DNA of 64,000 nucleotides from Rhodospirillaceae bacterium (GTDB taxonomy: Bacteria > Pseudomonadota > Alphaproteobacteria > Rhodospirillales > Rhodospirillaceae): positions 56,719 to 120,718 of the forward strand of contig SHWP01000003.1 of the NCBI GenBank assembly GCA_009693785.1, written 5' to 3'. Both the position numbers and the translations under genes were made by a program. Below, piece after piece: positions 9,221-18,771 of this stretch. Under the pieces are notes generated by a model. It was not told where the DNA came from, ran no database searches, and worked only from the letters and a program-made list of their open reading frames with translations. Each line of letters begins with the position of its first letter. Position 1 is the stretch's first letter.

Positions 9221-9414
9221 ACTGTATGATTTCCCTAACCGAGACTATTTCTTAATCATTTCCAAGTAGTTACCATAGGTTGATGGGGGGTCTTTTAATG
9301 GCAATTGAGCCGTTTTTCGACCTATAGATTGCCTCTGCCCGCGAGGTTAAAGGTGCGGCGCTCGAAAATCTGGCGTGGGGCGCAATCGTCCCGGGCCAAA
9401 GTCTATCAGGGTTT

Positions 9415-10612
9415 ATGAATACACAAGGCCCCAGAGGTTATCAGGAAGGATTGCTGGTCGACACGCTCGACCGCATGCGCCGCAATCCGGAAGGCCGCAA
9501 GGTTGTGCACCTGCGCTTGTCGCAGCTGATGCCGCACAACCGCACACCGGTACGCATCCGCATTCTCCATCGCATGTTCCGCAATCTCGAGAGCGGCCGC
9601 CAAGTACAACTATTTCCCATTGGCAACGACGACCTTGTCATCATCGTCAACGCTGGGGCACAGCGCGATGTCGCCAACACTTGCGAGCGAGTCCGCACCT
9701 TATTCGAAAGCGACCCCGTTACGCATTTGATCGAGGGGCAGCCGGATAAGTTTATCTTTTGGTTCGATCTGGGTTTGGATGCTGCGTTGGCGATTCACAC
9801 GGCGCAACAGTTGCGCCAGATTGTGCAAAAAATGCCGCCGCGCAGCGATCAACTTATGCCGGGGCTAACGCCTGTAATCTTGGACGATGTTCAAAAAAAT
9901 TGGCCTTTGCCAATATCGTTCCGTTTATCCGTAACCAAGTGGCCGTACGGATTGATGCCCAAACCAATGCCGCAGCCATCGAGTTTTATGAATTTTTCCT
10001 CTCTGTCTCAGACATTCAAAAGGCTGTCGCGCCCAACATTAATTTGTTGAGCGAGCGGTGGCTTTTTCAAGATCTCAGCCGCACCATGGATCAGCGCATG
10101 CTCGAGGTGGTCGGGCGTGCGCCTCAGGTGCGCGGGGCGCCCGCCATTAGCTTGAACCTGAATCTTGAGACGGTTGTAACGCCAACATTTCAGAGTTTAT
10201 CGAGCGTGTCGAAAAGGGCCAGAAAGTCATCGTCGAGGTTCAGGCCGTCGACGTTCTCACCAACCTGGCGCTTTATAACGATATCGATGCGGCACTCTCA
10301 CTGATGGGCCACGCGGTACTCATCGATGGCCTGACGACGATGGCCCTGAGTGTTCTCGATATCGGACGCCTGAAGCCCGATTACGCCAAGCTAGTATGGT
10401 CGCCAGAACTGCTCAACACCATGGACCCAAAAGGATCGCGCTCGACCGCCATGCTCAAGCAGCTTGGCGGAGAGAAAATTGTGCTCTCGCGTGTCGATAC
10501 CGCCGATGCATTGCAATGGGGATTGCGCATGGGAATCGGGCTGTTTCAGGGCCGGTTCCTTGATTCCTTCAGCAAACCCGCCCACCAGCGCAAACCTGGG
10601 GCCACTGGATAA
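9415..10612 (+). pseudogene. degenerate GGDEF-EAL-like protein, reading frame broken twice (probable sequencing indels)
   Basis: The protein is readable across three frames: 9415 to about 9899, then to about 10198, then to 10612. Adding one A to the A7 run at 9893-9899 and one T to the T run at 10196-10198 restores one frame of about 399 residues, paralogous to the next gene. The N-terminal IGNDDLVIIV resembles a decayed GGDEF loop. The C-terminal part follows the EAL layout: FYEFFLS, LNLNLETVVTPTF, VIVEVQ, LIDGLTT, GLFQGRFLD. The second Asp of the EAL DD motif is lost, so it should not be a working phosphodiesterase. No stop codon interrupts the restored frame, so an intact gene with assembly errors is likelier than a decayed one. 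Confidence 0.65.
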
Positions 10613-10618
10613 AACGCC

Positions 10619-11872
10619 ATGGCCGAATCCGACGCACCAAATTTCATGCTGACCCATCCCTTGGGCGAAAGCCACGAGGGCCGGTTCTTGCACGACCTGC
10701 GCGCCATTTCACAGTCACCCACCGATCATGGATTGCTGCGCTTGTATATCTCGCGCTTGCAGGCCTCGAACCGCGACGCGCAAGGCGCGCGGGCCGCTGA
10801 GACCGCCTTTGACGAACTAATGCGCATGCGCTCGGTTCGCCTCTATCACCTGCGTAACACCGACCTGATGGTGATGTACGAGCCCACACAGGTGGATGGT
10901 GTCGAGAAGTGCTTGATGAAACTTTTACGGCTATGGGGCGCGGACCCGCTGTTGGTCAGATTCAAAGCCGACCCCCGCAAGAACAAGCTGGCCAGCTGGT
11001 ACGACATGGCCGAGGATTTTCCCAAGGTCATGAACTTCGCCGAACGGCAGGTCGGCGAGCAAACTGCCGCTGGTAAAACCTTGGCTGAACTGGTGGCCGA
11101 GCGGGAAGTGGCCAAAGCCAACACCGAGCGGGGCGTACCGATGACGCCCATCGGCCTTGGCCGCGCCGAAGAATCACTGGCCCGCGTTGATCTTTCGAGC
11201 TTTACCCGCCGCCAAGCGATCTGCGCGTTCGTCGAGGACGGCAAGCCCGAACCTGTGTTCACCGAAGTGTTCGTTTCTATCGCCGATCTGCGCGAAACCG
11301 TGATGCCAGGCACTGATTTTGCCGCCAACCCATGGCTGTTCCAGCGCATGACGCAAACGCTGGACCGGCGCGTGATGTCGCAAATGTCGCGCAAGGAAGA
11401 TGAATCTTTGCTGCGTGATGGCTTTAGCGTGAATTTGAATGTGGCAACGCTGCTGTCGGAAGAGTTCTTGACCTTCGATGATAACTTCGCGCCGTCATCG
11501 GGCGATATCGTTCTGGAAGTCCGCCTCGAGGATATTTTTTCCGATCTCAGCGCGTTCACCTTCGCACGCGATTTCGTTCATGAACGTGGTTATCGCATCT
11601 GCATCGATGGCGTGACCTTCCGTACTTATCCCTATGCCGACTCTAACCGCTTGGGCGTGGCCTATTCGAAGCTGATGTGGTCGCCAGACATGGCCGCCAT
11701 GATGGGCACCGAACGCGCCCAAAAGTTCAAAGACATGATCCGTGAACGCCGCCGTGGCCGGACCATTCTGTCGCGCTGCGACAATGACGCGGCCGTGCGT
11801 ATTGGCAGCCAGCTTGGGATCACCCTGTTCCAGGGCCGCCATCTCGATACCGTGTTGCGCGAAAAATCCTAA
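10619..11872 (+). CDS. degenerate GGDEF-EAL-like protein, likely c-di-GMP-inactive
   Basis: This 417-residue protein is a tandem paralogue of the gene just upstream (6-bp gap). Around residues 60-120, RLYHLRNTDLMVMYEP fits a decayed GGDEF core. From about residue 200 it follows EAL: FTEVFVSI for the EAL strand, FSVNLNVATLLSEEF for the VNLS motif, IVLEVR, RICIDGV where DDFGTG would be, AYSKLMWS for the KID strand, and ITLFQGRHLD for the terminal QGY motif. Loss of the second Asp and of the KID Asp suggests no phosphodiesterase activity. Binding of c-di-GMP or of a partner is possible. The family assignment is my motif-level inference. Confidence 0.6.
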   Translation: MAESDAPNFMLTHPLGESHEGRFLHDLRAISQSPTDHGLLRLYISRLQASNRDAQGARAAETAFDELMRMRSVRLYHLRNTDLMVMYEPTQVDGVEKCLMKLLRLWGADPLLVRFKADPRKNKLASWYDMAEDFPKVMNFAERQVGEQTAAGKTLAELVAEREVAKANTERGVPMTPIGLGRAEESLARVDLSSFTRRQAICAFVEDGKPEPVFTEVFVSIADLRETVMPGTDFAANPWLFQRMTQTLDRRVMSQMSRKEDESLLRDGFSVNLNVATLLSEEFLTFDDNFAPSSGDIVLEVRLEDIFSDLSAFTFARDFVHERGYRICIDGVTFRTYPYADSNRLGVAYSKLMWSPDMAAMMGTERAQKFKDMIRERRRGRTILSRCDNDAAVRIGSQLGITLFQGRHLDTVLREKS

Positions 11873-12086
11873 CCAAGCGATCTAAGGGTAGCCGTTTTTC
11901 GCCAGCTCTGTTGCCAGCAGGCACGCTTTGCTGCTTAATGTTGCCCTCAAGGGACCATGGCTGCGGCAGAGGTTGCGCTGCATCCGACAGAGCGCTTATC
12001 AAAAGCGCCACGACAAACTCGCTGAGCTGCCACATTTTACAACCGGCTGCCTGATACTCATGGGTGGCTGAATTGGAGATTCGAGA

Positions 12087-12800
12087 ATGCCCAACATCCT
12101 GTCCCGCCGAACATTGATCACTACTGTTAGCACGTTGCCAATTATGGGCGGCATAGCACTCGCCGATGATGTGATGGATGCACGCCATATTATCGACGAA
12201 TCCGCGATCACCGTGGAACGTGTGCGCCAAAGTCAAAAGACGACCGAGGCCATGGATAATTTTCTGCGTCAATCAAGGGGCGTGCTGGTCATTCCAAACT
12301 ATTACAAGGCCAGCTTTATTCTTGGCGGCAGTTATGGCGATGGCGTGTTGTTGAAGCGCCAATCCCCAACTGCGTTCGGTGACCCATCGTTCTACCGCAT
12401 GACTGCTGGCAGCATTGGGCTTCAAGCCGGCATGCAATCGGCAGAAATTGTGTTCATGATCTTGACCGACAAGGGCTTGGACGCGGTGCTCAATGATGAG
12501 TTCAAGATCGGCGCGAACGTCGGCATCTCCGTGGGCTCTTTGGGCGCGGGCGCGGAAGCGGCCACCACCACGAACATTGGTAAAGATATCGTCGCCTATT
12601 CGCTCAATGCCGGGTTGTTTGCCGGTGGCAGCTTCGAGGGCGCTGTGATCAAACCGCGCGAGGATTGGAATGCGGCCGTGTATGGCATGAACAATGATGA
12701 CCCGCGCGTCATTGTGGAACGCAATCAATTGCAAGCCGCACAAACCCTGAAAGATTCGCTGGCTAAGAACGTATATCCGGCCCAGCCGCAGCTTCAATAA
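12087..12800 (+). CDS. SYLF (Ysc84-type) lipid-binding domain protein
   Basis: This is a 237-residue exported protein. A signal peptide with RR near the start (LSRRTLITTV) and a hydrophobic stretch ends at ALA near residue 26. The rest matches the SYLF/DUF500 family: RGVLVIPNYYKASFILGGSYGDGVL, FYRMTAGSIGLQAGMQS, IVFMILTDKGLDAVL and SVGSLGAGAEAAT. SYLF domains bind phosphoinositides in eukaryotes. The bacterial role is unclear. The 214 bp before it hold no recognisable gene. The ATG at 12087 follows GGAGATTCGAGA. Its stop is 2 bp from the lpoA-like stop. Confidence 0.88.
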   Translation: MPNILSRRTLITTVSTLPIMGGIALADDVMDARHIIDESAITVERVRQSQKTTEAMDNFLRQSRGVLVIPNYYKASFILGGSYGDGVLLKRQSPTAFGDPSFYRMTAGSIGLQAGMQSAEIVFMILTDKGLDAVLNDEFKIGANVGISVGSLGAGAEAATTTNIGKDIVAYSLNAGLFAGGSFEGAVIKPREDWNAAVYGMNNDDPRVIVERNQLQAAQTLKDSLAKNVYPAQPQLQ

Positions 12801-12802
12801 AT

Positions 12803-14209
12803 TTAAAATTGCACGTCGGTGAAGGCGGACGGCGCGGCCCGCACGACCTCGGCGCCGTCGCGGGTAACTTGCATGATGGCAAAGCCGCGTTCAGATAACC
12901 CGTTTGGCTTGAAGCGGAAAATACCATCGACACCGGCAAAGCCCGAGGCGTCGGTGAGGGCTTCGGCGCGGAAGGGGTCGGTGCTGGCCGTGCGTGCCAA
13001 GACTGCCGCCAGAGCAATGGCATCGTAGCCATGATTGGCTAATGGCGGCGGGGCCGATCCATACGCTTGGCGATAACGATTGGCGAATTCACGGCTTGAG
13101 TCGGGGGCCGGTGCGGGAAACACGCCGCCTACCATGGCGGGCTCGCGGCCCAAACCGCGCGTGGCCCAGAGCATTGTACCCAGCAACTGAACCCGGCCCG
13201 GATCGATATCGAAGAATGGCAGCAATGAGGCGGCTTGCGTGAGCCGTGCGCCTTGTTCGGGAATAAACACGGCGTCAAAATCGACATCGCCGAGTGTTTC
13301 TAGGCGTTCGAGCCGTTTTAAGGCTAACTGCGAGACTTCATCTTGATTGGTCGATAGGGCGTTGCGTTGTTCTAACAATGCCGCTTGGCGGCGGTCGAAT
13401 TTCGCGAAGCGGCGCACCACATCTTCTAAGTCATTGCCCGAGGGATCGAAGTACGACACTTGGGTCATTTGTGCGCCGGTGCCGGGAACAATGGCATTGA
13501 GCGAGTCCACAACCGATTGACCATAGATTGAGTCTGGCGCCAGCACCGCAAACCGAGACAAGCCACGGCTGCGGGCGTAAGCCACGATGTCGCGCACTTG
13601 CGCATCCACTAAGAATCCCAAAACAAATACGTTTCCGCCAGCCACAGAGGGGTCAGTTGAAAAGGCCACGACATTGATGCCAGCCGCTTGGGCCTGTGGG
13701 GTAATGGCTTTCACTTCACCGGCAAACACCGGGCCAAGGAACAACTGCACGCCCTGAGCGGCGGCCAGTGCAGCGGCTTGCGCGGCACCTTCGGGCGTGC
13801 CTTGCGTGTCATAAACCTGCAGCAGCAGACGATCATCGGCGACCTCGAACAACGCCAGTTGCGCCGCATTCAAAATGCCTTGCCCTGTGGGTTGGGCGGG
13901 GCCTGATAGCGGCACCAAAAGGCCCACACGCACCAAGCCCTCGGGGTCGACAAGCCGGCGTGGTTTGGTTTGAGCGGCAATGGCGGGCGCGGCGACCGGC
14001 GCGACCAACTGTGCATTGGGGCGGGGTGCTGGCACAGGTTTAGCGGCCTCAGTGCGTACGGGGCCCGTGGTTGGTTTTGGCACAGCACTGCGTTGGGCTT
14101 TAGGCGTGGGCCCAACCGGTGTTACATCTGCCGTGCCACAAGCCGACAGCGCCAGCGCGACCAGACCGGCACAGATCAACTTCGGGAAAATACGAACTCG
14201 GGACAACAT
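12803..14209 (-). CDS. penicillin-binding protein activator (LpoA/LppC-like lipoprotein)
   Basis: This is a lipoprotein of about 468 residues with MLSRVRIFPK, a hydrophobic run and the lipobox LSAC. A Pro/Ala-rich linker follows, then a type 1 periplasmic binding-protein fold: VGLLVPLSGPAQPTGQGILN near residue 95, GPVFAGEVKA, and FAVLAPDSIYGQSV. This is the LppC/LpoA superfamily, whose E. coli member activates the peptidoglycan synthase PBP1A. The neighbours rsmI and yraN match the E. coli order yraL-yraM(lpoA)-yraN. I choose ATG 14209. A TTG at 14221 is the alternative. The start codon overlaps that of divergent rsmI. Confidence 0.85.
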   Translation of the reverse strand: MLSRVRIFPKLICAGLVALALSACGTADVTPVGPTPKAQRSAVPKPTTGPVRTEAAKPVPAPRPNAQLVAPVAAPAIAAQTKPRRLVDPEGLVRVGLLVPLSGPAQPTGQGILNAAQLALFEVADDRLLLQVYDTQGTPEGAAQAAALAAAQGVQLFLGPVFAGEVKAITPQAQAAGINVVAFSTDPSVAGGNVFVLGFLVDAQVRDIVAYARSRGLSRFAVLAPDSIYGQSVVDSLNAIVPGTGAQMTQVSYFDPSGNDLEDVVRRFAKFDRRQAALLEQRNALSTNQDEVSQLALKRLERLETLGDVDFDAVFIPEQGARLTQAASLLPFFDIDPGRVQLLGTMLWATRGLGREPAMVGGVFPAPAPDSSREFANRYRQAYGSAPPPLANHGYDAIALAAVLARTASTDPFRAEALTDASGFAGVDGIFRFKPNGLSERGFAIMQVTRDGAEVVRAAPSAFTDVQF

Positions 14210-15128
14210 GGGAACCGGCAAAGTTAAATCAGCGGCAGCACGTTCACATAGCTTATCGCATGGCGCAACGCCATCGGTGGAGGGCGCGCCAAAAACTGGC
14301 GTTCTTTACATTGTCGCCACGCCCATCGGCAATTTGGGCGATCTTTCCCCACGCGCGACAGCAACATTAAAACTGGCCAACACCATCGCTTGCGAGGACA
14401 CACGGGTGACCGGGGGGCTGTTGCATCGGTTTAGTATTTCCACGCCCATGATTCCTTACCACGACCACAATGCCGAGCGCATGCGCCCGCAAATTTTGGC
14501 AAAAATCCGGGGTGGCGAATCAGTTGCCCTGGTCAGCGATGCTGGCACGCCGTTGATTTCTGACCCTGGCTATAAACTGGTAAAAGATTGTGTTGAAAAT
14601 GGGATCAGTGTTGTGCCCATTCCTGGGCCTTCCGCCCCCTTGGCCGCCTTGATGGCCGCAGGGCTGCCCACCGATCGGTTTTATTTCGGGGGGTTTTTAC
14701 CCAACAAAACCAAAGCCCGGCGGGGTGTGCTTGCGAGTGTAAAATCTCTCGATGCAACGCTGGTGTACTTCGAATCGCCTCATCGTTTGGGTGCAACGCT
14801 TTTGGACATGGCAGAAACTTTGGGAGAACGCCAAGCGGCCGTGGGCCGAGAGATCACAAAGCTGCACGAAGAATTTACTCGCGGCAATCTGATGACCTTG
14901 GCCGAGTTTTATCGTGAGGCCCAGGTGCGCGGCGAAGTCGTGATTGTCGTGGGAGCTGCGGAAGAATCGGTGCAAGACATTCCCATCGACATTGACGCCG
15001 CCTTGATTGATGCGTTGAAGACACTTTCAGTGCGTGATGCCGCCGATGCCGTTGCCAAAGCAACCGGGGCATCGCGCCGCGAGGTCTATTCGCGCGCATT
15101 GAAGGTCTCCAAACCTCACAATGGCTGA
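14208..15128 (+). CDS. rsmI: 16S rRNA (cytidine(1402)-2'-O)-methyltransferase
   Basis: RsmI uses SAM to methylate the 2'-O of C1402 in 16S rRNA. The tetrapyrrole-methylase fold signatures are clear: LYIVATPIGNLGDLSPRA, CEDTRVTG, LVSDAGTPLISDPGY, VPIPGPSAPLAAL and GFLPNKTKARR. ATG 14208 gives 306 residues with about 30 poorly conserved N-terminal residues. A GTG near 14277 is a shorter option. The open frame to 13980 is a shadow of the opposite gene. Its end overlaps the yraN start by 8 bp, suggesting coupled translation. Confidence 0.95.
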   Translation: MGTGKVKSAAARSHSLSHGATPSVEGAPKTGVLYIVATPIGNLGDLSPRATATLKLANTIACEDTRVTGGLLHRFSISTPMIPYHDHNAERMRPQILAKIRGGESVALVSDAGTPLISDPGYKLVKDCVENGISVVPIPGPSAPLAALMAAGLPTDRFYFGGFLPNKTKARRGVLASVKSLDATLVYFESPHRLGATLLDMAETLGERQAAVGREITKLHEEFTRGNLMTLAEFYREAQVRGEVVIVVGAAEESVQDIPIDIDAALIDALKTLSVRDAADAVAKATGASRREVYSRALKVSKPHNG

Positions 15129-15510
15129 CCTCTCCAAAGTTCAGCGCGGCCGTGAGGCCCAACGGCGTGGTCATCTGGCGGAAGTGCTGTGCCTCATTCG
15201 GCTTTGGCTCACGGGCTGGTGGGTCATCAGCCATCGCCTGACCCCGAAACGGGGCACGGGGTTGGGTGAAATCGACATCATCGCGCGGCGCGGGCGGGTT
15301 TTGGCTTTTATCGAGGTCAAAGCACGACGCAAGGACGCCGAGGCCCTCGAATCAATTAACCCCGCGCAGCGTCAACGCATTCAGAATTCCGCTACAAGCT
15401 TTCTAGCGCGGCACCCCGAATTCAATGAATACAGTGTGCGCTTCGATGCCATGGTAGTCACAAACGGATTTTGGCCAGGGCGCATTGCCGATGCCTGGCG
15501 GCCTGATTAG
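15121..15510 (+). CDS. YraN-family (UPF0102) nuclease-like protein
   Basis: This is a 129-residue YraN family protein. RRGHLAEVLCLIRLWL is followed by a PD-(D/E)xK-like core with E50 and D52 (GEIDIIARRG) and E65-V-K67 (FIEVKAR). The family resembles archaeal Holliday-junction resolvases but has no settled function. It overlaps rsmI by 8 bp, and this rsmI-yraN coupling is common in proteobacteria. Confidence 0.9.
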   Translation: MADLSKVQRGREAQRRGHLAEVLCLIRLWLTGWWVISHRLTPKRGTGLGEIDIIARRGRVLAFIEVKARRKDAEALESINPAQRQRIQNSATSFLARHPEFNEYSVRFDAMVVTNGFWPGRIADAWRPD

Positions 15511-15582
15511 GTGCAACGCCGTGTTGGAAGCGCGCCGCGAATAGAGTAGAGATTCGACAGTACAAGGGATGCTGTATAGGCC

Positions 15583-16431
15583 GTGACCACCGCCACCGAA
15601 AACCGCACCGCGCTCAAACGCATCGCCGAGCAAGCCGATGAAGCCATTGACGTGGCCGAAGCGGCCTTGTTGTTTGCGTCGATGGATCAGCCCACGTCGG
15701 ATTTGTCGTTTTACCGCGACCATGTTCGGGCGATTGCCGACGCGGTCAGCGATTATGTCGCGCAAAAAAAATGGGGCGATAACCTTGCCCCAGACGAGAT
15801 GGTTGAAGCGCTTAACAGCGCGATGGTCGAGCAGTTCCGCTACGCGGGCGACGACGAGACCTATGACGATCTTGATAATGCAAACCTCATGCGCGTGATC
15901 GACCGGCGGCGTGGCTTGCCGGTCGCGCTTGGTATTCTTTACCTTGCCGCTGCTCGTGCCCAGAGTTGGGCGGCGGCGGGCTTGAATTTTCCTGGTCATT
16001 TTTTGATTCGGATTGAAAGCCGCGATGGGCGGCGGATTATTGTCGATCCATTCCACAAAGGGCGGGTGATGGGCGCACCGGAGCTGCGTGAGTTATTGAA
16101 AGTGGTCTCGGGCTCCAGTGTTGAACTTGAAGCAAGCCATTATCGACCGGTCGGTAATCGCGATGTGTTGATCCGGCTGCAGAACAACGTCAAAACGCGC
16201 CGGTTAGATAAGGGCCAAATCCAAGATGCGGTCGATGCGGTGGAGAACATACTGCTGCTCGCCCCCAACAGCTTATCATTGTGGCGTGAAGCTGGGGTAC
16301 TCCACATGCGCGCCGGCCACTTGAAACGCGCCATCGAATCGTTCGACAAATTCGTGGCAATGGCCCAAGACAGCCCCGACCGAACTAAAATCGCCAAGGT
16401 CGTGCAAGAATTGCGCGAACGCATTAACTAA
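15583..16431 (+). CDS. SirB1-family transglutaminase-like / TPR protein
   Basis: This is a 282-residue protein starting with GTG at 15583. Residues about 60-190 match the transglutaminase-like SirB1 N-terminal domain: LMRVIDRRRGLPVALGILYL, AAGLNFPGHFLIRIES and IIVDPFHKGRVM. Residues about 200-280 look like tandem TPR helices (ALGWREAG-type LWREAGVLHMRAGHLKRAI). The usual catalytic Cys of true transglutaminases is not visible. The function is unknown, though the gene is widely conserved in proteobacteria. It lies 40 bp upstream of gshB on the same strand. Confidence 0.85.
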   Translation: MTTATENRTALKRIAEQADEAIDVAEAALLFASMDQPTSDLSFYRDHVRAIADAVSDYVAQKKWGDNLAPDEMVEALNSAMVEQFRYAGDDETYDDLDNANLMRVIDRRRGLPVALGILYLAAARAQSWAAAGLNFPGHFLIRIESRDGRRIIVDPFHKGRVMGAPELRELLKVVSGSSVELEASHYRPVGNRDVLIRLQNNVKTRRLDKGQIQDAVDAVENILLLAPNSLSLWREAGVLHMRAGHLKRAIESFDKFVAMAQDSPDRTKIAKVVQELRERIN

Positions 16432-16479
16432 CCGCCACTACTCTATCTTCTGCCCGCATTAAAGGATGCCGTGCCCGCG

Positions 16480-17418
16480 ATGAGCCTAACCGTTGCCATC
16501 CAGATGGATCCCATCGAGTCCGTGAATATCAACGCGGATTCTACTTTTGTGCTGGCGCTTGAGGCGCAGAAACGCGGTCACAAACTTATTCATTACCTGC
16601 CAAAACATTTGTCATTTCGCGAAGGCAAGGTGTTGGCGCGAGCGCGTGGCCTTCAGGTGCGCCGCGAAATGGGCAATCACTACACCCTTGGCAATTTCGA
16701 AAGCCTCGACCTGACCAGCGTCGATGTGGTGTTGATGCGCCAGGACCCGCCGTTCGACATGGCCTATATCACCGCCACCCATGTGCTGGAGCACATTCAC
16801 CCCAAAACATTGGTGGTGAATGACCCCGTGAGTGTGCGCAACGCACCGGAAAAGCTATTCGTCACGCATTTTCCGGGCGTGATGCCGCCGACTTTGATTT
16901 CATCAGACCCTGAAGAAATCAAAACTTTCCGAGCCGAACACAAAGACATCATCGTTAAGCCGCTCTATGGTAATGGCGGTGCGGGGGTGTTTCACATCCG
17001 CCCCGATGACGAAAACCTGAACTCGCTGCTGGAAATGTTCACCACTACCTGGCGCGAGCCAGTCATCGTGCAGCGCTACGTGCCTGAGGTACGCAAGGGC
17101 GATAAACGCATCATCCTGGTGGATGGCAAGGCGGTAGGCGCGATTAACCGCGTGCCTGCCCAAGGCGAGGCGCGCTCCAACATGCATGTGGGTGGCAGGC
17201 CTGAGAAAACGCAGCTTTCAAAGCGGGAACAGGAAATTTGCGAGACCATCGGCCCCGCTTTGAAAGAACGTGGACTCATTTTCGTGGGCATTGACGTGAT
17301 CGGCGATTACTTGACTGAAATTAACGTGACTTCGCCTACGGGTATTCAAGAGATCAACCGCCTTAACGGCTCCGCACTTGAGTCGTTGGTGTGGGATGCT
17401 ATCGAATCGAAGCTTTAG
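16480..17418 (+). CDS. gshB: glutathione synthetase
   Basis: GshB joins gamma-glutamylcysteine and glycine with ATP to make glutathione. The ATP-grasp protein of about 312 residues shows [74 protein letters not shown] and [13 protein letters not shown], all diagnostic. ATG 16480 aligns with the family N-terminus. GTG 16471, which has a closer AAAGGA, would add three residues. gshA is not in the window. It is followed after 11 bp by an MscS channel gene. Confidence 0.96.
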   Translation: MSLTVAIQMDPIESVNINADSTFVLALEAQKRGHKLIHYLPKHLSFREGKVLARARGLQVRREMGNHYTLGNFESLDLTSVDVVLMRQDPPFDMAYITATHVLEHIHPKTLVVNDPVSVRNAPEKLFVTHFPGVMPPTLISSDPEEIKTFRAEHKDIIVKPLYGNGGAGVFHIRPDDENLNSLLEMFTTTWREPVIVQRYVPEVRKGDKRIILVDGKAVGAINRVPAQGEARSNMHVGGRPEKTQLSKREQEICETIGPALKERGLIFVGIDVIGDYLTEINVTSPTGIQEINRLNGSALESLVWDAIESKL

Positions 17419-17429
17419 GATCGCGTGCC

Positions 17430-18271
17430 GTGGATCAAATTCCGGTCAATTCCGCGCAGCTTGAAAGGCAACTAAGCCAAGCCGTTGAGACGGCAATGGC
17501 GGTGGTTGCGACCTATGGCCTGCGGGTTTTGGGCGCCATCGCGATTCTCATCTTGGGGTGGATCGCCGCAGGCATTGCCCAAAAAGAAATTTTGCGCGGG
17601 TTTGGCCGCTTTAAGGGCGTGGACCAAACCATCGTCACATTCACGGCCTCTATCGCCAAATATGCGGTGCTCACGTTTACGATCATCGCGGTGCTCTCAA
17701 GCGTGGGCGTACAGACGACAAGCTTTGTCGCCGTCGTGGGTGCCATGGGTTTGGCGATCGGCTTGGCCCTACAGGGCACTCTCAATCACGTGGCATCGGG
17801 CGTTCTGCTGATTGTATTTCGACCCTTTCGCGTTGGCGATGTCGTGGAAACGGCGGGCGTGGCGGGCACGGTGAAGGCCATGACGTTGTTCACCACCGAA
17901 CTGGCTAGCGCGGATAACGTGAAAATCGTCGTGCCCAATGGCGCGATCTTGGGCGGTGTGATCAAGAACGTAACTGGCCATGGCACCCGTCGCATCGATA
18001 TCGACGTACCCGTAGCCCATTCCAGCGATATCAGTAAGGTGCTCGACATCGCGCGCGGGTTGGTTGTCAAAGATTCCCGCATTTGGTTGACCCCGCGCCT
18101 GCCGTTGCTGTGAGTAAGTTGACCGACATCGCTGTGACCGTGACGGTTCAGATATGGGTGAAACTCGAAGATTTGTTAATGGTGAAGGGTGATTTGATCC
18201 TCGGCTTAAAGCTGGGATTTGACCGCGAAGGCATTGCTTTCCCCACGCCCGTATTTGCCACCAAAAGCTAG
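17430..18271 (+). pseudogene. small-conductance mechanosensitive channel (MscS family), frame broken once (probable indel)
   Basis: Three transmembrane segments and the MscS pore helix are clear in the first frame (VVGAMGLAIGLALQGTLNHVASG, then FRPFRVGDVVE). After VVKDSRI the frame shifts at the T run 18082-18084. Adding one T continues as LVDPAPAVAVSKLTD and ends FDREGIAFPTPVFATKS, the canonical MscS C-terminus. The repaired protein is about 280 residues, the expected length. Without repair a premature stop falls at 18113. The GTG start at 17430 has AGGAT upstream. The channel would release solutes on hypo-osmotic shock from the inner membrane. Confidence 0.85.
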
Positions 18272-18279
18272 GACATAAC

Positions 18280-18759
18280 ATGGATCCCGTATTGGAAATC
18301 CGGTTTAGTTTTGTAAGGCTGGGAATTTGTGCCCTGCTGGGGCTGTATTTTGTTACCTTCGGGATCCTGTTCGAGATCGCCGATACGGTCGATTTTCCGG
18401 GCCGTTTATTGACCGCGTTTTTCAGCCTTTGGGTTCTTGCCGCGATCTGGAAGCTGTTTGACCGCAAACCTGTGCTGACAGCCACCGAGGAGGGTGTGTT
18501 GGTACCGCGCTGGTCCAACGAGATCATACCCTGGGCAAATATCTCGGATATTTACATCACGGCCTTTGATGTTCTGCGCATTATCTTGCGCGATGAGGAG
18601 GTGGCCGATGAATCGCTACTGAACTGTATCAAGCTTTGGTTTCGCCGGAATGTTTTTGTGAATGGGAAAATTCAAATCAATTTGGTGTTGCGCGATGCCA
18701 ACCAGCGTGAGTTGCTCGGCACCGTGTATGATTACCTCGATGCTTATTCGCCCGAGTAG
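18280..18759 (+). CDS. hypothetical membrane protein with two N-terminal transmembrane segments
   Basis: This is a 159-residue protein of unrecognised family. Residues about 10-32 and 44-60 are hydrophobic and probably span the inner membrane. The remaining 95 residues are soluble, with VPRWSNEIIPWANISDIYI followed by short beta-like strands, which is suggestive of a bacterial PH-like fold. That is a guess. It sits 8 bp after the MscS gene and 12 bp before the comM-like gene, so it is probably part of the same transcript. Confidence 0.65.
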   Translation: MDPVLEIRFSFVRLGICALLGLYFVTFGILFEIADTVDFPGRLLTAFFSLWVLAAIWKLFDRKPVLTATEEGVLVPRWSNEIIPWANISDIYITAFDVLRIILRDEEVADESLLNCIKLWFRRNVFVNGKIQINLVLRDANQRELLGTVYDYLDAYSPE

Positions 18760-18771
18760 TTCTTAGGGCCA

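Noticed and set aside
13980..14207. 76-residue N-terminal extension of rsmI
   Set aside because: It lies wholly inside the lpoA-like gene on the other strand and RsmI similarity begins after residue 100 of that frame.
15403..16056. 217-codon minus-strand frame over the SirB1-type gene
   Set aside because: The plus-strand protein has clear family motifs. The antisense translation is Arg/His-rich noise.
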